Source: Dyella sp. BiH032
GTDB lineage: Bacteria > Pseudomonadota > Gammaproteobacteria > Xanthomonadales > Rhodanobacteraceae
Length of the DNA: 64,000 bases
NCBI RefSeq assembly: GCF_031954525.1
Contig: NZ_CP134867.1
Coordinates: 2,976,001 to 3,040,000, forward strand
Direction: 5' to 3'
A program made the position numbers and the translations under genes. The first letter of the stretch is position 1, and every line of letters begins with the position of its first letter. The notes under the pieces are model-generated. The model was not told where the DNA came from. It ran no database searches and saw only the letters and a list, made by a program, of their open reading frames with translations. Shown piece by piece: positions 51,134-59,127 of the stretch.

Positions 51134-51472
51134 TCAGGCACCGCGCATGCGCCGCTCGGCGTCGGCACGGCTCATGCCGAGGTTGTCGATCAATGCCTCG
51201 TCCAGCGGCAGATCCAGTTCCCGCTTCAGCGCGGCGAGCCATGCGTGCACGCCGCGGAAGAAACCTTCGTTCGAGGCATCCAGCTGGGCCCAGCCGCTAT
51301 CGATGTGCGACAGCTCCAGGCGCTCCACGAGATCGCAGAACAGCTCCCGGCGCGCGACGATGTCAGCGGCCGGCACGCGCATCAGGCCGGCGAACACGGC
51401 CATCTCGTCCGCGATGTCCATCACGGCCGGCAGCGACGCCATCTGGCACGCCATGCGATCCAGAGCCTTCAT
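51134..51472 (-). CDS. Hypothetical helical protein
   Basis: 112 aa, all alpha by appearance: MASLPAVMDIADEMAVFAGLM, RRELFCDLVERLELSHIDSG, FFRGVHAWLAALKRELDLPLDEALIDNLGMSRADAERRM. The amino-acid composition is balanced, unlike the opposite-strand frame. No signal peptide, no cysteine motif. It stands alone, with the promoter presumably in 51473-51590 shared with the divergent lipoprotein gene. I do not recognise a family. Confidence 0.5.
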   Translation of the reverse strand: MKALDRMACQMASLPAVMDIADEMAVFAGLMRVPAADIVARRELFCDLVERLELSHIDSGWAQLDASNEGFFRGVHAWLAALKRELDLPLDEALIDNLGMSRADAERRMRGA

Positions 51473-51592
51473 ACGGTAGTCTCGGTGAGCGCCGGGACCG
51501 GATGCGGGGCGAAGCCGCCGCCGGCACCAGCTTTGCCGCCATTCCAGCGCATCGCGCGCTCCGGCGCCACATCCGCCGCGCGCCGGAACGGC

Positions 51593-51598
51593 TAGAAT
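51593..51598 (+). promoter_or_regulatory. Candidate -10 element for the lipoprotein gene
   Basis: TAGAAT in the context GCTAGAAT, 39 bases before the ATG at 51638, followed by a T8 tract at 51616-51623 in the leader. Same octamer as at 33631-33637. Confidence 0.4.
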
Positions 51599-51637
51599 GC
51601 CTGCGCTTCAGGAGCTTTTTTTTCCAAGGACCGACCC

Positions 51638-52528
51638 ATGCAGAAACTTGCCTTCCCCACCGCCCTCCCCATAGCCCTCTCCCTCTCCGCCTTCCTGGCG
51701 CTCACCGGCTGCACCAGCAGCAACGTCGATTTCTCGATCGACAATCCGACCGAGGCGCCGCTCAAACTGCAGATCGACGGCACCGCCTACGAGATTCCCG
51801 CGCACCAGGCCAAGGAGCTGACGCTCAAGGCCGGCGGACACACCCTGGATGCGCCGGCGACCGGTACCGTCAAGTTCAATGTCTACGCCGAGCGCAAGGG
51901 CGCACTCATCAATCCCACGCTGAGCGATTACGTGATCGTCAGCGCGACCTACGTCACCGAAGCCTCGAAGGCCAAGAACTTCATGCCCGCGGGCGGCGGA
52001 CCGTTTCAGCTCGACGGTGTGGAGTTCCACGGCCCCTTCGAGCTGGCCGACAGCCTGTTCATCGAGAAGGACTGGCGCTTCGGCGTGACCGAGCCTTTCC
52101 CCGATTCGCTCACGGGCTACGACGCCGGCAACGGCGGCAATATCTTCCGCAAGATCTTCACCGCCCCGGACTTCGTGGCGTACTTCGAGAAGCAGACCGG
52201 CCAGCCGGGCTTCTTCGAAAAGAACCGGCAACACGCCGCCGCCGCGCCGCATAAGCCGGTGCCGCCCGCCCCGCTGCCGGCATTCACCGATCCGGGGCTG
52301 CAGAACGCCTCGCTCAAGCTGCGCGATCTATATGAGCGCTATCAGCACGCGACGGACCCGGCCGAGCAGCAGCGCCTGCAATCGGAACACCACCAGCTCA
52401 CCATGGACTTCGTCACCGCCTACGCCAGCCGCGGCGCCAAGCTGCCGAGCTCGGACAACGAGACGTACAACGTCTTCATCCGCCGCAGCGGCGCGATCAT
52501 GGGCCAATCCGCGCTGGTCGCCTTTTGA
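51638..52528 (+). CDS. Lipoprotein of unknown function
   Basis: 296 aa. AAGGA precedes the ATG. The lipoprotein signal ends at LTGCTSSN (lipobox LTGC). The first domain (about 28-100) is a small beta sandwich (VDFSIDNPTEAPLKLQIDGTAYEIPAHQAKELTLKAGGHTL). A middle region includes GGGPFQLDGVEFHGPFELADSLFIEKDWRFGV. A Pro/Ala linker (about 210-222) joins a C-terminal helical segment. Residue 2 after the Cys is Thr, so outer-membrane sorting is expected. I do not recognise a family; the first domain resembles periplasmic peptide-scaffold folds only loosely. Confidence 0.65.
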   Translation: MQKLAFPTALPIALSLSAFLALTGCTSSNVDFSIDNPTEAPLKLQIDGTAYEIPAHQAKELTLKAGGHTLDAPATGTVKFNVYAERKGALINPTLSDYVIVSATYVTEASKAKNFMPAGGGPFQLDGVEFHGPFELADSLFIEKDWRFGVTEPFPDSLTGYDAGNGGNIFRKIFTAPDFVAYFEKQTGQPGFFEKNRQHAAAAPHKPVPPAPLPAFTDPGLQNASLKLRDLYERYQHATDPAEQQRLQSEHHQLTMDFVTAYASRGAKLPSSDNETYNVFIRRSGAIMGQSALVAF

Positions 52529-52542
52529 GCGGCGCATCGCGC

Positions 52543-52974
52543 ATGACGATAGGCGTCCGGCCGGCGACTGACGCCGACCGTCCGGTGCTGCGCGCACTCT
52601 TCCTCCATGCGCGGCGGGTCACGTTCGACTGGCTGCCCGCCGAGCAATTCCATCCGGGCGACTTCGACGCGCAGACGCGCGGCGAGCGCATACTGGTCGC
52701 CGAAGACGAGGCAGGCGCCGTGACCGGTTTCGTCTCGGTATGGGAGCCGGACGCCTTCATCCATCACCTCTTCGTCGCCCAGGAGCGGCAGCGTGAGGGT
52801 ATCGGCCATGCCCTGCTGTGCGCAGCCGGGTGGCCGCGCGAACCGCTGCGGCTCAAATGCCTGGTTCGCAACGAGCGCGCACTGGCGTTCTATCGCGCGC
52901 ACGGATTCGCCGAAGCGGGGCGCGGATCGACCGACGATGGCGAGTACGTGCTGCTCGAATCAGGGCACGTGTAG
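52543..52974 (+). CDS. GNAT-family N-acetyltransferase
   Basis: 143 aa from the ATG at 52543. A TTG overlapping the previous stop at 52525 would add six residues; neither has a strong ribosome-binding site. The GNAT fold is clear: IGVRPATDADRPVLRALFLHARR at the start and the acetyl-CoA pyrophosphate loop VAQERQREGIGHALL (R/Q-x-x-G-x-G/A). The terminal motif LKCLVRNERALAFYRAHGFAEAG is also present. It transfers acetyl from acetyl-CoA to an amine; the substrate is unknown. Position directly after the lipoprotein gene suggests co-transcription. Confidence 0.82.
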   Translation: MTIGVRPATDADRPVLRALFLHARRVTFDWLPAEQFHPGDFDAQTRGERILVAEDEAGAVTGFVSVWEPDAFIHHLFVAQERQREGIGHALLCAAGWPREPLRLKCLVRNERALAFYRAHGFAEAGRGSTDDGEYVLLESGHV

Positions 52975-53043
52975 CCGGCGGAGCATGTAGCGGGAGATGC
53001 GCCGGCCATCGCATCTCCATCGCATTCACGTTCGGCCCGCGGC

Positions 53044-53814
53044 TCAGTCCAGCTTCACGCCGGACAGGCGCGCGCACACCTCCAGCAACGCCTCCTGCTG
53101 CGCTTCGTCGCGCGCCGCCGGGTGCGTCTCGCGCGGTGCCAGGTGATAGAAGTAGCCGCCCGACACGTCGGCCGCCGGATCCTCGCCCGCCGCCAGCCAC
53201 ACCTGCGTGCGATGCGCCTGGTCCAGGTCGTCGGGCGCGCCCGGTCCGCCCATTTTCGTCGCCACCCAGCCGGGCTCGACCGCATTGGCGTAGACGTCCG
53301 GCCAGCGCCGCGCCACCGCGAAAGCCAGCATGACGTCGTGCAGCTTGCTTTCCGAATAGGCCGCCAGGCCGTCCCAGCGGCGGCGGGTCCAGGCCACATC
53401 GTCCAGGTGCGGCTGCGCGCTCTGGTGCAGCCTGGAGCTGAGATAGACCAGCCGCCGCGGCCGCTCGATCAAGGCGGTGAGCACGTAAGGCGCCAGCGAA
53501 TTCACCGCGAACACCTGCGGCAGGCCGTCCTCCGTCGCGACACGCGCGCGCTCCTGGTACCCCACTGCGGCGTTGTGGATCACCGCATCGAACCGGCCGA
53601 GACGGTTGACCTGTTCCGCAACGGCGCGCATCTGCGCGAGGCCGGAAAGGTCGCCGACGACCACCGCCTCCGCCTGCGGCACGCTCGCCCTGGCATCGGC
53701 GGCGCGGCTCGCATTGCGCGCATGCAGTACCACCTGGTGGCCTTGTTCCGCCAGCAGCTGGGCGGCCATGCGCCCAAGGCCGTCGCTGGAACCGGTGATG
53801 AAAACGCGTGACAT
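53044..53814 (-). CDS. Short-chain dehydrogenase/reductase (SDR)
   Basis: 256 aa. The start at 53814 has GAGGAG upstream. The Rossmann motif TGSSDGLGRMAAQLL (7-21), HNAAVG (about 86) and the YSESK active-site Tyr/Lys (about 149-153, in RRWDGLAAYSESKLHDV) place it in the extended/atypical SDRs. Some of these act on long-chain or retinol-like alcohols. The preceding NmrA-like gene on the same strand starts upstream and ends 15 bases before this start, so the two form a unit. The divergent LysR gene at 54790 is a candidate regulator. Confidence 0.85.
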   Translation of the reverse strand: MSRVFITGSSDGLGRMAAQLLAEQGHQVVLHARNASRAADARASVPQAEAVVVGDLSGLAQMRAVAEQVNRLGRFDAVIHNAAVGYQERARVATEDGLPQVFAVNSLAPYVLTALIERPRRLVYLSSRLHQSAQPHLDDVAWTRRRWDGLAAYSESKLHDVMLAFAVARRWPDVYANAVEPGWVATKMGGPGAPDDLDQAHRTQVWLAAGEDPAADVSGGYFYHLAPRETHPAARDEAQQEALLEVCARLSGVKLD

Positions 53815-53828
53815 GACATGCTCCTCTT

Positions 53829-54683
53829 TCAACCCGCCCGCTCGACGAGGCGTCGCAGCGCGGTTTCCAGGCTCGTCCTGCCGCGGTGGGGGACGCCTTC
53901 GAAAGCGATCCAATCCTCGTTGAACCCGTCCAGCATGCGCATGCGCGGCTCGGGATAGCGTGAACCCTGCTGGCGAAACAACGCTTCCCACTGCTCGCGC
54001 GGAATCGCCTCGGCGCGCACCGGGCGGCCGAGCGCCGCCGCGAAGGCTGCCGCGATGTCCTGCGCACTGTAACGGTCGGGACCTTCCAGTTCCTCGATGC
54101 GCGTCCCGTCCCAGCCGCGTGCAAGCAGGTCGGCGGCGGCCACGCCGATGTCCTCGGTCGAGACCATCGAAATGCGGTGCTCCAGCGGCTGCAGGAAACT
54201 GCGGATCACGCCTTCGCGCGCCGCGGGCAGATCCCAGGACGCGTTCTCCATGAACCACGCCGGCCGCAGGAACGCCACCGGAACCGGCAGGCGGCTCAGT
54301 GCGCGCTCCAGCCACCGCGCATTGTTCAGCAGATTGGGCTCCGCCACGTGTGCGCCGATGGTGGAAAGGTATAGCACCCGCCCCGGCTGCGCCGCTTCGA
54401 TGGCGCGCACGAAGATCTCGGCCTGGGCATGGATCAGCGGAAAGCCCGGCGCGGGATCGTAATCCGGCGGCACCATCAGGAACACGCCCTGCGTGCCCGC
54501 GAAGGCGCGTGCCAGTGCATCGGCATCGTCGTGGCCGGCGACCGCGACCTCGCAGCCGCGCGCGCGCCAGGCCTCCCCCTTCGCGGCGTCGCGCACCACC
54601 GCCCGCACGGCCTTGCCCTGTGCCAGCAAGGCGCGCGCCACCGCGCCACCCACCTGCCCCGTGATACCCGTAACGGCATACAT
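53829..54683 (-). CDS. NmrA-like NAD(P)-binding protein
   Basis: 284 aa. The N-terminal dinucleotide motif is YAVTGITGQVGGAVARALLAQG (G-x-x-G-x-x-G), followed by RAVVRDAAKGEAW, which positions the NADP-selecting basic residue. The LYLSTIGAH strand and the absence of a Y-x-x-x-K triad are typical of NmrA/HSCARG and quinone-reductase-2-like proteins that sense or use NAD(P)H. The role is therefore either a redox sensor or a quinone/NAD(P)H reductase; the sequence does not decide. It is the first gene of a two-gene unit with an SDR and divergent from a LysR gene. Confidence 0.82.
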   Translation of the reverse strand: MYAVTGITGQVGGAVARALLAQGKAVRAVVRDAAKGEAWRARGCEVAVAGHDDADALARAFAGTQGVFLMVPPDYDPAPGFPLIHAQAEIFVRAIEAAQPGRVLYLSTIGAHVAEPNLLNNARWLERALSRLPVPVAFLRPAWFMENASWDLPAAREGVIRSFLQPLEHRISMVSTEDIGVAAADLLARGWDGTRIEELEGPDRYSAQDIAAAFAAALGRPVRAEAIPREQWEALFRQQGSRYPEPRMRMLDGFNEDWIAFEGVPHRGRTSLETALRRLVERAG

Positions 54684-54789
54684 GTCTGTGTCTCCAGAAA
54701 GCGGCGGATGCCGCGGTCGGGACGCATTGTTCGACGCCGGCCAGCCTGCGGCGATAACATGGATGTCATTTCATTGATGATTCGTACGC

Positions 54790-55719
54790 ATGAGTGGATT
54801 CGACGAACGCACCCTGGCCGGCCTGCGCGTGTTCTTCGCCGTGGTCGAGAGCGGCAGCTTCGCGCGTGCCGGCGACCTGCTGGACATGTCGCAGCCCGGC
54901 GTCAGCCGTGCCGTTGCACGGCTGGAGCAGCGGCTGGGCATCCGCCTGTTCGACCGCACCACCCGTTCGGTGGCATTGACCGAGGATGGCCGGCGCTTCC
55001 ACGCCCAGGTGCTGCCGCTGATGGCCGAACTGGAAGAAGCCGTCGAGCGCGCCTCGGCCGGCGCGGGCATGGTGCGCGGCACCTTGCGGGTCAGCCTGCT
55101 CGACCCGCTATTCGCGCAGATGCTGCTGGCGCCTCGCCTGGCTGAGTTCATGGCGCGCTATCCGGAGCTGCGCGTGGAACTGGTCGTGCGCGACCAGCCC
55201 GGCGACCTGGTCAGCGAAGGCTTCGACCTGGCCATCCATTTCGGCGAGCCGCGCCCATCCGCCCTGGTCGCGCGCAAGCTCCTGGAAACGCGCGTGCTCA
55301 CCGTGGCGTCGCCGGCCTACCTGCGCCGCCACGGCCGGCCGGCCACACCGCAGGCACTGGGCGAAGGCCGCCACGCCTGCATCGAATTCCGCGATCCGGA
55401 GAGCGGGCGCCCGTTCGCCTGGGAATTCCACCGCAAGCGGCAACGGCTGAGCGTCGATACCGGGGGGCGGCTGGTCGTCAACGACGTCGGCACCATGCTC
55501 AGCGCCTGCCTTGCCGGCTATGGGATCGCGCAGATGATGTCGCTGGGCATCGGCGATCTGCTCGCCAAGGGCAAGCTGGTCGAACTGTTTCCCGACTGGC
55601 CGGACGAGCGCTTTCCGCTGTACGCGCTGTATCCCTCGCGCCGCTACGTGCCGGCCAAGACGCGGGCGTTCCTCGACTTCGTGCTGCAGGTCTGCGGCGA
55701 GCCCGCGCCGCCGCGCTGA
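54790..55719 (+). CDS. LysR-family transcriptional regulator
   Basis: 309 aa. The winged HTH occupies residues 8-67 (LAGLRVFFAVVESGSFARAGDLLDMSQPGVSRAVARLEQRLGIRLFDRTTRSVALTEDG). The PBP2-type effector domain covers about 92-300, with the CrgA/YafC-like block LVSEGFDLAIHFGEPRPSALVARKL. It is divergent from the NmrA/SDR pair 106 bases away, and regulators of this subgroup commonly control adjacent oxidoreductases. The short AT-rich stretch at 54756-54785 (with TCATTGATGA) is the likely operator/promoter zone, without a clear T-N11-A match. Confidence 0.88.
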   Translation: MSGFDERTLAGLRVFFAVVESGSFARAGDLLDMSQPGVSRAVARLEQRLGIRLFDRTTRSVALTEDGRRFHAQVLPLMAELEEAVERASAGAGMVRGTLRVSLLDPLFAQMLLAPRLAEFMARYPELRVELVVRDQPGDLVSEGFDLAIHFGEPRPSALVARKLLETRVLTVASPAYLRRHGRPATPQALGEGRHACIEFRDPESGRPFAWEFHRKRQRLSVDTGGRLVVNDVGTMLSACLAGYGIAQMMSLGIGDLLAKGKLVELFPDWPDERFPLYALYPSRRYVPAKTRAFLDFVLQVCGEPAPPR

Positions 55720-55722
55720 GCT

Positions 55723-55779
55723 GCCGCCGGCCGGCGCGCGGTGCCTCGTCATCGGCGCCTGCCTCGCGGGGCCGGCGGC
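55723..55779. terminator. Long-loop inverted repeat between convergent genes
   Basis: GCCGCCGGCC (55723-55732) and GGCCGGCGGC (55770-55779) form a perfect 10-bp stem with a 37-base loop. It lies between the LysR stop (55719) and the serine-hydrolase stop (55796). No T-tract. Confidence 0.4.
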
Positions 55780-55795
55780 GCCATTCGCACGCGCA

Positions 55796-57169
55796 CTACG
55801 GGTACGCCTCGATCGCCGCCTTGATCAGCGCCACGTCGTCGGCCATGCCGTAGTACGGCGGCGCCGAATAGCCGAAGCGGGTGATCACCAGCCCCGCCGA
55901 CGGCACCACGTAAATGCGCTGGCCCATGGTGCCGCTGGCGAAGAAGCCGTCCTTGGGATAGCCGCCCTTCACCCGCCACTGCGCGGGCTCGCTCGGGCCG
56001 TCGTTGGTCCAGAAGCCGGCGCCGTACGGTGCGCCCAGGGTCGAACGGCGCGACCAGTCCATCCAGCCTTCGGGCAGCAGCCGGCGGCCGTCGGGCGCGA
56101 CGCCGTCGCGCAGGTAAAGCCAGCCCAGGCGCGCATAGTCGCGGGCACTGGCATACACATAGGTGGACCCGACGAAGGTGCCGGCGCCATCGAATTCCAT
56201 CGTGACATCGCCCATGCCCAGCGGCGCGAACAGCTCGCGACGCGCGAAGTCGCGCAGGCCCGCCGGACCGCCGCCGACGAGGCCGCCGATCTTGCGCGAA
56301 AGCAGCACGGTGTCGGCGGAGGTGTATTCCCAGGTGCGGCCCGGCGGCTCCTTCGCCGGCTGCGCGGCGGCGAAGCCCGCCATGTCGGCATGCAGGAATT
56401 CCATCCGCGCCACCGGGCTGAACGCCGACTCGGCTTCCTCTACCGCGAGTCCACTGCGCATGCGCAGCAGATCTTCCAACGTGATAGCACGGCGCGGATC
56501 GCCCTTGTCTTGCCATTCGGGCGCATTCAACGGCTCGTCCATGCGCAGCCGGCCCTGCCGCGCGAGGATGCCCAGCAGCGCGTTGGTGAACGACTTGGCG
56601 ACGGAAAAGCTGATCAGCGGCGAGTGCTCGTCCACGCCATCGGCATAGCGCTCGGCCACCACGCGCCCATCCTTCACGATCACCACCGCCTTGACGCGCT
56701 TGACCGGCTCGCCCGTGCGTTCGGCGAAGACGCGGTCGAGCGCGGCGGTCACACCGGGCTTGTCGGAAGCGATCCGGCCGGCCGGTGCGAAGCCATCCGG
56801 AGCGGGCGCGATCGCAGCGGGCGCGACCGGCGTCAACGGCCGGTTGCCGGGGAGCGCGAGCCGGCAACCGTACCCCGGCGTGAAATCTGCCCGGGCCAGC
56901 CGCGTGAGTGGGCCGGACACCTCGACGCTGCCGGCATCGCGCGAGACCTGGGGCTTGAGCAGGCCGCCAGCCAGTTCGCCGACCATCGGCACCACCAGCT
57001 CCCGGTAGGTGCGGTCCGGGTCCTGCCCGCCGACGAAGGTCATCGAACAGACGTGATGGGCCGCGACACCAGCAGCGACGCGTAGCGCCTGATGGAGCCG
57101 GGACAGGCCATAGCCTCCCGCGGCGAGGACGACGACGAGGGTTCCGAGGATGACGGTTTTTCTGCGCAT
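55796..57169 (-). CDS. Serine hydrolase, beta-lactamase/class C (EstB/AmpC-like) family
   Basis: 457 aa from ATG 57169, which has GGAGAG a few bases upstream; ATG 57181 is the alternative. An N-terminal membrane anchor or uncleaved signal (VILGTLVVVLAAGGYGLSRL) places the catalytic part in the periplasm. The S-x-x-K nucleophile is Ser189/Lys192 in SFSVAKSFTNALLG, and the Y-x-S/N element is WEYTSADTVLLSR. The C-terminal segment (GFFASGTMGQRIYVVPSAGLVI) provides the third motif. This 6-aminohexanoate-hydrolase/esterase subgroup usually hydrolyses esters or amides rather than beta-lactams. A direct repeat upstream suggests control by the neighbouring LytTR regulator. Confidence 0.85.
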   Translation of the reverse strand: MRRKTVILGTLVVVLAAGGYGLSRLHQALRVAAGVAAHHVCSMTFVGGQDPDRTYRELVVPMVGELAGGLLKPQVSRDAGSVEVSGPLTRLARADFTPGYGCRLALPGNRPLTPVAPAAIAPAPDGFAPAGRIASDKPGVTAALDRVFAERTGEPVKRVKAVVIVKDGRVVAERYADGVDEHSPLISFSVAKSFTNALLGILARQGRLRMDEPLNAPEWQDKGDPRRAITLEDLLRMRSGLAVEEAESAFSPVARMEFLHADMAGFAAAQPAKEPPGRTWEYTSADTVLLSRKIGGLVGGGPAGLRDFARRELFAPLGMGDVTMEFDGAGTFVGSTYVYASARDYARLGWLYLRDGVAPDGRRLLPEGWMDWSRRSTLGAPYGAGFWTNDGPSEPAQWRVKGGYPKDGFFASGTMGQRIYVVPSAGLVITRFGYSAPPYYGMADDVALIKAAIEAYP

Positions 57170-57205
57170 GACGCTCTCCATGAGGTTGGAGCGCAGTCTG
57201 CGGAG

Positions 57206-57211
57206 CTTATG
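57206..57211 (-). promoter_or_regulatory. Candidate -10 of the serine-hydrolase gene
   Basis: CATAAG on the minus strand (57211 to 57206), preceded by a TG one base upstream in TGCATAAG. The -35 position at 17-bp spacing (about 57229-57234) falls inside the proximal copy of the direct repeat, as expected for an activator-dependent promoter. Confidence 0.35.
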
Positions 57212-57229
57212 CAGACCGGTGGGAGGCCG

Positions 57230-57261
57230 CAGGGACGAAGACCGGCACGCCAGGGACGAAG
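57230..57261 (-). promoter_or_regulatory. Direct repeat, candidate LytTR-regulator binding site
   Basis: CAGGGACGAAG occurs at 57230-57240 and 57251-57261 (on the minus strand CTTCGTCCCTG, ten bases, CTTCGTCCCTG). Start-to-start distance is 21 bp, two helical turns, the known arrangement for LytTR-domain dimers. It sits between the LytTR gene (ends 57284) and the serine-hydrolase gene (starts 57169), just upstream of that gene's promoter position. Confidence 0.6.
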
Positions 57262-57283
57262 GACGCCGCCAGCCCTTACCGGG

Positions 57284-58039
57284 TCAGAGGGATACGCCCG
57301 GCGGGAGGTCTTCCAGGTAACGCTTCGTCCAGGTCACCCGCGAGCCGTCGCGCAGCAATAACCGCTTCTCGCCGTCGGGCCACGGCTGCACTTCCCGGAT
57401 CGCATCCAGTTGCACCACGGTGGAGCGGTTCACGCGAACGAACCGCGAAGGATGCAGCCTGGCCTGCATGGCATCCAGCGTGCCGCGCAAACGCCGCGGC
57501 GCGCCGTCCACGAAGATCTGTAGATAGTTGCGATCCGATTCGATGCGGTCGATGCGCTCCACCGGCACCAGTTCCGCGGTGTCGCCGGAGGGCAGCAGCA
57601 CGCGCTCCAGGTAATGCGAAGGCGGCGGCGCGCTCTCCAGCAGACCATCCACACGCGCACCGACGGACAGCGCCGGCACCACCTTCTCGCGCAGGCGCCG
57701 GATCGCCGACTGGAAGCGCTCCGGCCCCACCGGCTTGAGCAGGTAATCGAAGGCATGGATCTCGAATGCGCGCACCGCCTGATCGTCGCGTGCGGTGACG
57801 AACACGATCTCCGCCGGCAGCGGATCGCCCAGCGCCTGCAGCACCGCGAAGCCGTCCATGCCGGGCATGTTGATGTCCAGGAACACCACGTCCGGCCGCT
57901 CGCGCCGGATCAGCGCCACTGCCTCGCGCCCGTCGCCGGCCTCGCCCACCCAGGCGATGCCCTCCGATGCGGCCAGATAGCGCCGCAGTTTCGCGCGTGC
58001 CGGCGCCTCGTCGTCCACCACCACGGCGCGCAGCGTCAT
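57284..58039 (-). CDS. LytTR-family response regulator
   Basis: 251 aa. The receiver domain (1-120) has Asp9/Asp10, phospho-acceptor Asp55 (VVFLDINMPGMDG) and Lys in YLLKPVGPERF. The LytTR DNA-binding domain is at about 145-250 (LVPVERIDRIESDRNYLQIFVDG, then LHPSRFVRVNRSTVVQLDAIREVQPWPDGEKRLLLRDG). Domains of this kind bind paired direct repeats 21-22 bp apart. The ATG overlaps the kinase stop (ATGA). It is the last gene of the CocE-hydrolase/kinase/regulator unit. The direct repeat immediately downstream, before the serine hydrolase, is its likely target. Confidence 0.9.
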   Translation of the reverse strand: MTLRAVVVDDEAPARAKLRRYLAASEGIAWVGEAGDGREAVALIRRERPDVVFLDINMPGMDGFAVLQALGDPLPAEIVFVTARDDQAVRAFEIHAFDYLLKPVGPERFQSAIRRLREKVVPALSVGARVDGLLESAPPPSHYLERVLLPSGDTAELVPVERIDRIESDRNYLQIFVDGAPRRLRGTLDAMQARLHPSRFVRVNRSTVVQLDAIREVQPWPDGEKRLLLRDGSRVTWTKRYLEDLPPGVSL

Positions 58040-59115
58040 GCCGCCTCCCAGCGCCGCGCCGGCAGCCACACGGTGACCAGGCTGCCGCCTTCCGGCACCG
58101 GTTCCAGGCGCACACCGGCATCCTCGCCATAGAGATGGCGCAGGCGCGCGCCGACATTGCCCAACCCGATGCCATGCCCTGCTCGCGCCACGCCACCGCC
58201 GCCGTCGCGCACGCGCAAGGTGAGGCGATCCGCCTCGCGCGCCGCCTCGACGCGCACCAGCCGCCGGTCGCCCTGCCCGCCGTGCTCGATGGCGTTCTCC
58301 ACCAGCGGTTGCAGCAGCAGGAACGGGATGCGCAGATCGTCCAGCGCCGGGTCGCTGTCCACGCGCGCGTCCAGGCCGTCGCCGAAGCGCGCACGCTGGA
58401 TGTCCATGTACAGCGTCAGCAAACCCCACTCGTCGGCCAGGCGATGCTCCTGCGCGCCGGCGGAGAGCGTGGCGCGCAGCAGCGCGCCGATGCGCGAGAG
58501 CATTTCGTCGGCCACGGCCGGCCGGTCGTACATCAGTTCGGACACGGCATTGAGCGTGTTGAACAGGAAATGCGGATTCAACTGAAGCCGCAAGGCTTCC
58601 AGTCGCGCCTCCGACAGTGCCGATTCCAGCTGCGCCGCGCGCAACTCGCGCTCGCGCCCCTCGCGGTAGCGATCGAACAGCCACAGGCCGATGGCGATCA
58701 TCGCGTAGAAGAACAGCTGCGTCGGCAGCTCCATCAGGTAGCGCCACAGCGTGGGCGGATAGGCATAACCCGGCAGGTCCGCCAGCCCGAACACCACCTG
58801 CCGCAGGGCGATCATCAGGCTGGTTTGCGCCACCGTCAGCGCAGCGAACACGGCCAGGTGCCACAGCCACGGCCGACCGCGGATGCGCCGCAGCGCGACG
58901 AACACCGGCGGCAGGAACGCGCCGAAGCTGAGCGAGCCGGTCAGCTCCTCGATCAGCTTCGGCACGAACAGCGAAGGGTGCCCGTTGGCGACGTCGATCA
59001 GATACCGGTTGAGCGCGCGCAGGGCACCGATCAGCACCAGCAACAGCACCCAGAACGCAAGGCCGTAGCGACGCCAGGCCGGCGGCGGACGGCTGCCCGC
59101 GCTTGTCGAAGCCAC
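58036..59115 (-). CDS. LytS/AlgZ-type membrane sensor histidine kinase
   Basis: 359 aa. Four hydrophobic helices (about 18-38, 62-77, 88-110, 130-148) form the membrane sensor, with no extracytoplasmic domain of note. The His_kinase (PF06580-type) core has phospho-acceptor His182 in LRLQLNPHFLFNTLNAVSEL. The ATPase domain has an N-box (LVENAIEHGG) and G-box (DGGGGVARAGHGIGLGNVGARL). It is coupled to the LytTR regulator by an ATGA overlap and lies 12 bases after the CocE hydrolase gene, so all three are probably one transcript. The signal is unknown. Confidence 0.9.
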   Translation of the reverse strand: MASTSAGSRPPPAWRRYGLAFWVLLLVLIGALRALNRYLIDVANGHPSLFVPKLIEELTGSLSFGAFLPPVFVALRRIRGRPWLWHLAVFAALTVAQTSLMIALRQVVFGLADLPGYAYPPTLWRYLMELPTQLFFYAMIAIGLWLFDRYREGRERELRAAQLESALSEARLEALRLQLNPHFLFNTLNAVSELMYDRPAVADEMLSRIGALLRATLSAGAQEHRLADEWGLLTLYMDIQRARFGDGLDARVDSDPALDDLRIPFLLLQPLVENAIEHGGQGDRRLVRVEAAREADRLTLRVRDGGGGVARAGHGIGLGNVGARLRHLYGEDAGVRLEPVPEGGSLVTVWLPARRWEAA

Positions 59116-59127
59116 CGTCGCGCTCCG

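Noticed and set aside
50833..52254. 473-codon plus-strand frame across 50833-52254
   Set aside because: It crosses the low-GC gap and overlaps the better-supported minus-strand gene and the lipoprotein gene in the wrong frame.
55796..57169. Serine hydrolase as a true AmpC beta-lactamase resistance gene
   Set aside because: It has the SxxK fold, but length, membrane anchor and the surrounding motifs fit the 6-aminohexanoate-hydrolase/esterase relatives better; no ampR-type neighbour.
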